A DNA stretch of 17,237 nucleotides from JBAWYM01 sp037143575. Lineage in GTDB: Bacteria > Patescibacteriota > Gracilibacteria > Peribacterales > Peribacteraceae. Where the stretch lies: positions 1-17,237 of the forward strand of contig JBAWYM010000040.1 in NCBI GenBank assembly GCA_037143575.1, read 5' to 3'. Below the pieces are notes generated by a model. It saw nothing but the letters and a program-made list of their open reading frames with translations, searched no databases and was not told where the DNA came from. Each line of letters begins with the position of its first letter. Position 1 is the stretch's first letter. Positions 14,011-17,237 of the stretch are shown here, one piece after another. Both the position numbers and the translations under genes were made by a program.

Positions 14011-14055
14011 ACCTTTCAGGCCTTTCTCACTTCATCAAAACCTTTCAAACCTCCG

Positions 14056-14577
14056 TCAGCCCATCTTAATTTCAATCTCCACTCCACTCGGGAGGCTCAG
14101 AGATTGAAGGCTTTCTACGGTCTTGAAGGTGGTTTCCAGCAAATCAATCAACCGTCGGTGCGTGCGCATTTCGAACTGGTCGCGCGCATTCTTGAACTTG
14201 AAGGTGGCGCGGTTGACGGTGAACTTGCGGATGCGGGTGGGGAGCGGAATCGGGCCGTGGATGATGGCGCCGCTGCGGGAGGCCGTATCGATGATCTTGG
14301 CGACGGCTTCGTCCAGGACGGTGTGATCGAAGGCGGAGAGACGGATGCGGATAGAGGGGGCGACTTTGGCCTCGGCAGCCTTCTTGACCGCGTCTTCATG
14401 ATGAACAGCCGCAGCGGGCTTGCGCGCCGTAACGGTCGATTCCTTAGATTGTTCATTCTTCACGGCAGGTGCCTTCTTGGCAGCAGCCGGCTTCTTTTCC
14501 GAGGTCTTGGGTTTCGCAGCTTTAGAGACGTCCCGATGGGACGTCTTTACCTTCGATGTCTTCTTCGTGGGGACCAT
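14056..14577 (-). CDS. rpsJ: Ribosomal protein uS10 with long basic N-terminal extension
   Basis: A 173-residue protein. Residues from about 75 onward are a canonical uS10 (IRIRLSAFDHTVLDEAVAKI, GPIPLPTRIRKFTVNR, QFEMRTHRRLIDLLE, LPSGVEIEIKMG), a 30S head protein that also partners NusB in antitermination. Residues 1-74 are a Lys/Ala/Pro/Ser-rich low-complexity tail absent from the usual protein of about 102 residues. Part of it, around residues 11-17, is encoded by a 21-nt perfect hairpin. The only Met ahead of the core is this one, so the extension is probably translated. It lies 85 nt downstream of tuf, the classic str-to-S10 junction, and is presumably read from the tuf promoter. Confidence 0.93.
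   Translation of the reverse strand: MVPTKKTSKVKTSHRDVSKAAKPKTSEKKPAAAKKAPAVKNEQSKESTVTARKPAAAVHHEDAVKKAAEAKVAPSIRIRLSAFDHTVLDEAVAKIIDTASRSGAIIHGPIPLPTRIRKFTVNRATFKFKNARDQFEMRTHRRLIDLLETTFKTVESLQSLSLPSGVEIEIKMG
14526..14546. repeat. Perfect 9-bp hairpin inside the rpsJ extension
   Basis: AGACGTCCC (14526-14534) pairs perfectly with GGGACGTCT (14538-14546) around GAT. It encodes part of the low-complexity N-terminus (TSHRDVS region) and looks like a small in-frame repeat insertion. Confidence 0.6.
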
Positions 14578-14612
14578 AAGCTGTGGAGGGAAAAGAGCAG
14601 AGAATCCGCGTT

Positions 14613-14644
14613 CCGTAGCTGGGGTTCATGAACCCCAGCTACGG
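14613..14644. repeat. 32-bp perfect palindrome between tuf and rpsJ
   Basis: A perfect palindrome centred on TTCATGAA (centre 14628/14629). On the transcribed minus strand no U-tract follows, so it is a poor intrinsic terminator. It could be an RNA processing or stability hairpin in the tuf-rpsJ transcript. Confidence 0.8.
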
Positions 14645-14662
14645 GGCGGGAGAAAGACAAAA

Positions 14663-15844
14663 TTATTCGAGGATCTTGGTGACGACACCGGAGCCGACCG
14701 TGCGTCCGCCTTCGCGGATGGCGAAGCGCGTACCTTCCTGGAGGGCGATGGGGTTGCCGAGGGTGACCGTGAACTTCACGTTGTCACCGGGCATGACCAT
14801 TTCTACGGCTGCGGGGAGCTCCACGGAGCCCGTCACGTCCGTCGTGCGGACGTAGAACTGCGGCTTGTATCCCTTGAAGAAGGGCGTGTGGCGTCCACCT
14901 TCCTCCTTCGTGAGGACGTAGACCTCGGAGTCGAACTTGGTGTGCGGCGTGATAGCCCCGGGCTTGCAGATGACTTGTCCGCGCTCGATGTCCTCGCGCT
15001 CAATGCCGCGGAGGAGGATACCGACGTTGTCTCCGGCGATCCCTTCGTCGAGGAGCTTGTGGAACATCTCAACTCCCGTTACCACCGTCTTCTTCGTTTC
15101 GCGGATGCCGACAATTTCCACTTCTTCGTTCACCTTCACCTTGCCGAATTCGATGCGTCCCGTTGCGACGGTGCCGCGTCCCTTGATGGAGAACACGTCT
15201 TCCACGGACATGAGGAAGGGCTTGTCGATCTGACGCTCGGGATTCGGGATCCATGTATCGAGGGTGTCGAGGAGGGTCTTCAAAATCGCGATCTGATCCT
15301 TGTCTCCTTCCAGAGCCTTGAGGGCGGAACCCTTGATGATCGGGGTCTTGTCGCCGGGGAAGTTATACTTGGAGAGGAGTTCGCGGATTTCCGTCTCGAC
15401 GAGTTCGATGAGCTCAGGATCCGACACGAGGTCCACCTTATTCATGTAGACGACGATGTAGGGCACGTTCACCTGGCGGGCCAGAAGGATGTGCTCGCGG
15501 GTCTGGGGCATCGGACCGTCGGCAGCGGAGACGACGAGGATGGCTCCGTCCATTTGGGCGGCGCCGGTGATCATGTTCTTCACGTAGTCGGCGTGGCCAG
15601 GACAGTCGACGTGCGCGTAGTGGCGAATGGCCGACTCGTACTCGACGTGTGAGGTGTTGATGGTGATACCGCGTTCACGCTCTTCTGGAGCGTTGTCGAT
15701 GTCGGCGAAGCCCTTCTTCTCTCCTTCTGGTGAGAAGTTGAGAGAGAGCGCTGCAGTGAGCGTGGTCTTCCCGTGGTCGACGTGACCGATGGTTCCCACG
15801 TTGACGTGGGTCTTACTGCGGTCAAATTTCTTCTGATCTGCCAT
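14663..15844 (-). CDS. tuf: Translation elongation factor Tu
   Basis: A 393-residue GTPase that carries aminoacyl-tRNA to the ribosome. All GTPase motifs are present: GHVDHGKT (residues 20-27), the switch RERGITI, DCPGHADYVKNMI, NKVDLV and the GSALKAL G5 block, followed by domains 2 and 3 ending in GRTVGSGVVTKILE. Start at 15844 gives the standard MADQKKFDRSKTHVNVGTIG opening. An upstream in-frame ATG at 15907 would lie above the predicted transcript start and was rejected. The gene is transcribed with rpsJ from TTGACT-N17-TAGACT, with a leader of about 60 nt holding a small hairpin and no Shine-Dalgarno sequence. Confidence 0.97.
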   Translation of the reverse strand: MADQKKFDRSKTHVNVGTIGHVDHGKTTLTAALSLNFSPEGEKKGFADIDNAPEERERGITINTSHVEYESAIRHYAHVDCPGHADYVKNMITGAAQMDGAILVVSAADGPMPQTREHILLARQVNVPYIVVYMNKVDLVSDPELIELVETEIRELLSKYNFPGDKTPIIKGSALKALEGDKDQIAILKTLLDTLDTWIPNPERQIDKPFLMSVEDVFSIKGRGTVATGRIEFGKVKVNEEVEIVGIRETKKTVVTGVEMFHKLLDEGIAGDNVGILLRGIEREDIERGQVICKPGAITPHTKFDSEVYVLTKEEGGRHTPFFKGYKPQFYVRTTDVTGSVELPAAVEMVMPGDNVKFTVTLGNPIALQEGTRFAIREGGRTVGSGVVTKILE

Positions 15845-15880
15845 AGCGAAGGTGGGAAAAAAGGTACGGAAGTGGAAATC

Positions 15881-15898
15881 GAGAGCACTGTAGCTCTC
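15881..15898 (-). promoter_or_regulatory. Hairpin in the tuf 5' leader
   Basis: GAGAGC/GCTCTC (15893-15898 with 15881-15886) forms a 6-bp stem with a 6-nt loop, starting about 6 nt into the predicted tuf transcript. It may stabilise the 5' end. No regulatory partner is visible. Confidence 0.4.
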
Positions 15899-15910
15899 AA
15901 AAGCCACGGG

Positions 15911-15939
15911 AGTCTAGGGATCGGAGGAAAAAGAGTCAA
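15911..15939 (-). promoter_or_regulatory. Sigma70-type promoter of tuf-rpsJ
   Basis: On the minus strand, TTGACT (15939-15934) and TAGACT (15916-15911) are spaced by exactly 17 bp. The predicted start is near 15904, giving a leader of about 60 nt, which makes tuf one of the few genes here without a leaderless layout. Confidence 0.7.
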
Positions 15940-15987
15940 CGGTTTCAACGATGAGTTTGGGGCTGATCGTTACTCGGTACGGTAAAA

Positions 15988-16070
15988 GTTATTGGTTTTC
16001 TAGTTATTAGTTATTAGTTTCACGGCTTTCTCTAGCGAAAACTAACAACTAGTAACTATCAACTAAAAAC
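15988..16070. repeat. Micro-repeat inverted repeat between tuf and mutY promoters
   Basis: The left arm (about 15988-16023) is TAGTTATTAGTTATTAGTTT-like. The right arm (about 16034-16070) is its imperfect complement with an AACTAACAACTAGTAACTA pattern. The short loop lies near 16024-16033. It has the same design as the nusB and rnc repeats but an unrelated unit sequence. Confidence 0.75.
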
Positions 16071-16081
16071 TGAACGGTTCC

Positions 16082-16090
16082 TGCTACCAT
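16082..16090 (+). promoter_or_regulatory. Extended -10 leaderless promoter of mutY
   Basis: TGCTACCAT ends at 16090 and the ATG at 16097 follows after exactly 6 nt, matching the TGCTATAAT/TGCTATACT pattern elsewhere in the window. No clear -35 is seen. Confidence 0.5.
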
Positions 16091-16096
16091 TCCCCC

Positions 16097-17155
16097 ATGC
16101 GCCGCTCCGATCGCATCATCGCCTTTACCGAAACTCTCTGGGAGTGGTATGCCGTCCACAAGAGAGTGTTGCCGTGGAGGGATATGGGGATCGCCGATGA
16201 CGATGAACGGGCGTACAGAATTCTGGTGTCCGAAATCATGTTGCAGCAGACGCAGGTGGATCGGGTGAAGATCACCTTCCGGACTTTCCTCGAGCGGTTT
16301 CCCACACTTCATTCTTTAGCTGAGGCTTCCAATCGTGATGTGCTGATCGCGTGGCGGGGGATGGGCTATAACAGCAGGGCATTGAGATTGAGGGATGCTG
16401 CGCGAGCAATTCTGGCGAAGTACCAAATCCCAAATCCCAATGACCAGGGAAGATCCAAGATCCAAGATCCAAGATCCAAGACTCACACTGATAGTGTGTT
16501 TCCGCAAACAATGATCGAGCTGATGGCTATTCCCGGCATTGGTCCGTACACCGCAGCCGCAATCCGGAATTTCGCCTTCAATCTCCCCACACCTTGCATC
16601 GATACCAATATCCGTCGGATTCTGCACCGCACATTCTTCGGACCGGAGAATCGTGATGGGACGTGGAAGAAGGATGACCATATTCTTCTTGGCATTGCGG
16701 AGGACGTACTACAGGAAGCGATGGATGGTCAGAAGGATCACGATACACGAAACTGGCATGCAGCTTTGATGGACTTTGGTTCCTTGATTCAGACGAAGAG
16801 GAATCCGCAGTGGGAGGAATGTCCGCTTACGGAGAAGGGGATTATGGTGACGAGCCGAAAATCCGCATCCCTTCCCAGCCGAAGATCGCGATCTTCGGCT
16901 GGGAAGGGATGGAATGAACCCGGCCGTGAAATCGGTGGCCGATTCATTCCCAATCGCATCATTCGCGGGCGGATCGTCGAAGAGCTGCGGGATGAACCGA
17001 AGGGGTTGAAGCTCGCAGAAATCGGTCGGCGTGTGTGTATCGATTGGGCGATGCGCCGCCATCAGCGGTGGATGAAGGAGCTCCTGGAAAAATTGCAGAA
17101 GGATCGGCTGATCGCAGAGCGCAAAGGGAAATTCCTCTTGTCTTCAGACAGATGA
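16097..17155 (+). CDS. mutY: A/G-specific adenine DNA glycosylase, MutY-like, without an intact Fe-S motif
   Basis: A 352-residue base-excision repair enzyme that removes adenine opposite 8-oxoguanine. Family marks: SEIMLQQTQV with catalytic Glu46, the helix-hairpin-helix IPGIGPYTAAAI (145-156, Tyr in the MutY position), and the catalytic Asp169 in CIDTNIRRIL. The usual C-X6-C-X2-C-X5-C cluster motif reads Gln232, Trp239, Cys242, Gly248, so three ligands are gone and no 4Fe-4S cluster is expected. Two insertions interrupt the fold: about residues 110-134, encoded by ATCC-type micro-repeats, and 257-272, encoded by a 46-bp perfect palindrome. The C-terminus (from about 285) is a short winged-helix-like RGRIVEEL... 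domain instead of the Nudix-like domain. The reading frame is open throughout, so it is probably expressed. The start lies 6 nt after an extended -10. Confidence 0.88.
   Translation: MRRSDRIIAFTETLWEWYAVHKRVLPWRDMGIADDDERAYRILVSEIMLQQTQVDRVKITFRTFLERFPTLHSLAEASNRDVLIAWRGMGYNSRALRLRDAARAILAKYQIPNPNDQGRSKIQDPRSKTHTDSVFPQTMIELMAIPGIGPYTAAAIRNFAFNLPTPCIDTNIRRILHRTFFGPENRDGTWKKDDHILLGIAEDVLQEAMDGQKDHDTRNWHAALMDFGSLIQTKRNPQWEECPLTEKGIMVTSRKSASLPSRRSRSSAGKGWNEPGREIGGRFIPNRIIRGRIVEELRDEPKGLKLAEIGRRVCIDWAMRRHQRWMKELLEKLQKDRLIAERKGKFLLSSDR
16423..16498. repeat. In-frame micro-repeat insertion in mutY
   Basis: Two CCAAATC copies (16423-16436) and four exact tandem GATCCAA copies (16452-16479) are followed by a CACACT/AGTGTG hairpin (16484-16498). 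Together they encode the extra residues 110-134, between the helix ending in AKY and the FPQT that normally follows after two or three residues in MutY. Confidence 0.8.
16866..16911. repeat. 46-bp perfect palindrome inside mutY
   Basis: 23-nt arms meet at 16888/16889 without loop or mismatch. The element is open in the mutY frame, encoding about 15 Ser/Arg/Pro-rich residues (LPSRRSRSSAGKG) between the degenerate Fe-S region and the C-terminal domain. Confidence 0.9.
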
Positions 17156-17196
17156 CTGGATGGAGAGTACGATGAGTCTTCATGATTGTTCCAGCG

Positions 17197-17226
17197 GTGG
17201 GAGGGATAAACCCACGCCTTTAGGCG
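17197..17226. repeat. Two adjacent hairpins downstream of mutY
   Basis: GTGGG/CCCAC (17197-17201 with 17211-17215) and CGCC/GGCG around TTTA (17215-17226) lie side by side, sharing one base. No T-run follows within the window, so termination is uncertain; it may be another repeat element cut by the window end. Confidence 0.4.
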
Positions 17227-17237
17227 GCCCTTCAGAT

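Larger units (their letters stand above)
13540..14053. repeat. 45-bp inverted repeat enclosing the four-helix-bundle gene
   Basis: The left arm 13540-13584 and right arm 14009-14053 are 45 nt each and align without gaps as reverse complements: 15 of 16 outer positions, about 10 of 17 middle positions and 12 of 12 inner positions match. The left arm starts right after the rnc stop. The right arm ends 2 nt before the rpsJ stop (minus strand) and contains the last two bases of the enclosed gene's TAA. The arms are GGTTTGAAAGG-type micro-repeats. Confidence 0.85.

Noticed and set aside
14420..15652. 410-residue open frame opposite tuf
   Set aside because: Its Asp/Glu/Val/His-rich sequence is the antisense of tuf codons, with no motif and no promoter support.
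15845..15907. Upstream ATG at 15907 for tuf
   Set aside because: It lies at or above the predicted transcription start of the TTGACT-TAGACT promoter, and EF-Tu homology begins at 15844.
16452..16479. Tandem GATCCAA copies as a CRISPR-like array
   Set aside because: The units are contiguous 7-mers with no spacers and lie in frame inside mutY; no cas gene is present.

Overview
The window looks like a chromosomal segment of a Patescibacteria (CPR) bacterium, perhaps of the Peregrinibacteria type. The placement is an inference. It rests on a short-form GT35 glucan phosphorylase, multi-hairpin VirB2-like membrane proteins, a four-helix-bundle (S23-type) gene, a very large uncharacterised cytoplasmic protein, the near absence of Shine-Dalgarno sequences, and intergenic DNA packed with perfect palindromes and micro-repeats. 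TGA is used as a normal stop by many genes (mutY, rnc, rpsJ, the 1701-residue gene), so the TGA-recoding lineages (code 25) are unlikely.

Layout. 1-1874: the end of an upstream unit (terminator), then glgP. 1928-2708: a two-gene unit of a transglutaminase-like protein and a minimal MNT nucleotidyltransferase. 2738-3605: two minus-strand genes (a small membrane protein and a DUF2164 protein) bracketed by two direct copies of a 70-bp element built on a 38-bp perfect palindrome, plus a separate 25-bp-stem hairpin. 3645-5275: two translationally coupled minus-strand genes, each a signal peptide followed by three VirB2-like two-helix units. 5276-5590: a hairpin-rich intergenic region with divergent promoters that share one sequence motif. 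5591-11022: a two-gene operon of a 108-residue coiled-coil protein and a 1701-residue modular protein ending in TPR-like and leucine-rich repeats. 11170-11877: a BI-1/YccA membrane protein. 12051-13539: a bL32-like protein, nusB and rnc, separated by micro-repeat hairpins. 13540-14053: a four-helix-bundle gene inside a 45-bp imperfect inverted repeat whose arms touch the stops of the convergent genes rnc and rpsJ. 14056-15844 (minus): tuf followed by rpsJ, the str/S10 junction, behind a strong sigma70-type promoter. 16097-17155: mutY, which lacks three of the four Fe-S cysteines and carries two repeat-derived in-frame insertions.

How the parts fit. The housekeeping part (bL32-like, nusB, rnc, tuf, rpsJ) concerns ribosome production and rRNA processing. 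The rest is accessory: envelope or secretion proteins, an unknown large operon and small regulatory-type genes. Two themes recur. First, most promoters place a -10 box exactly 6 nt before the ATG, implying leaderless mRNAs. Second, palindromic or micro-repeat elements occupy almost every gene boundary and in at least two places (mutY, rpsJ) lie in frame inside coding sequence.
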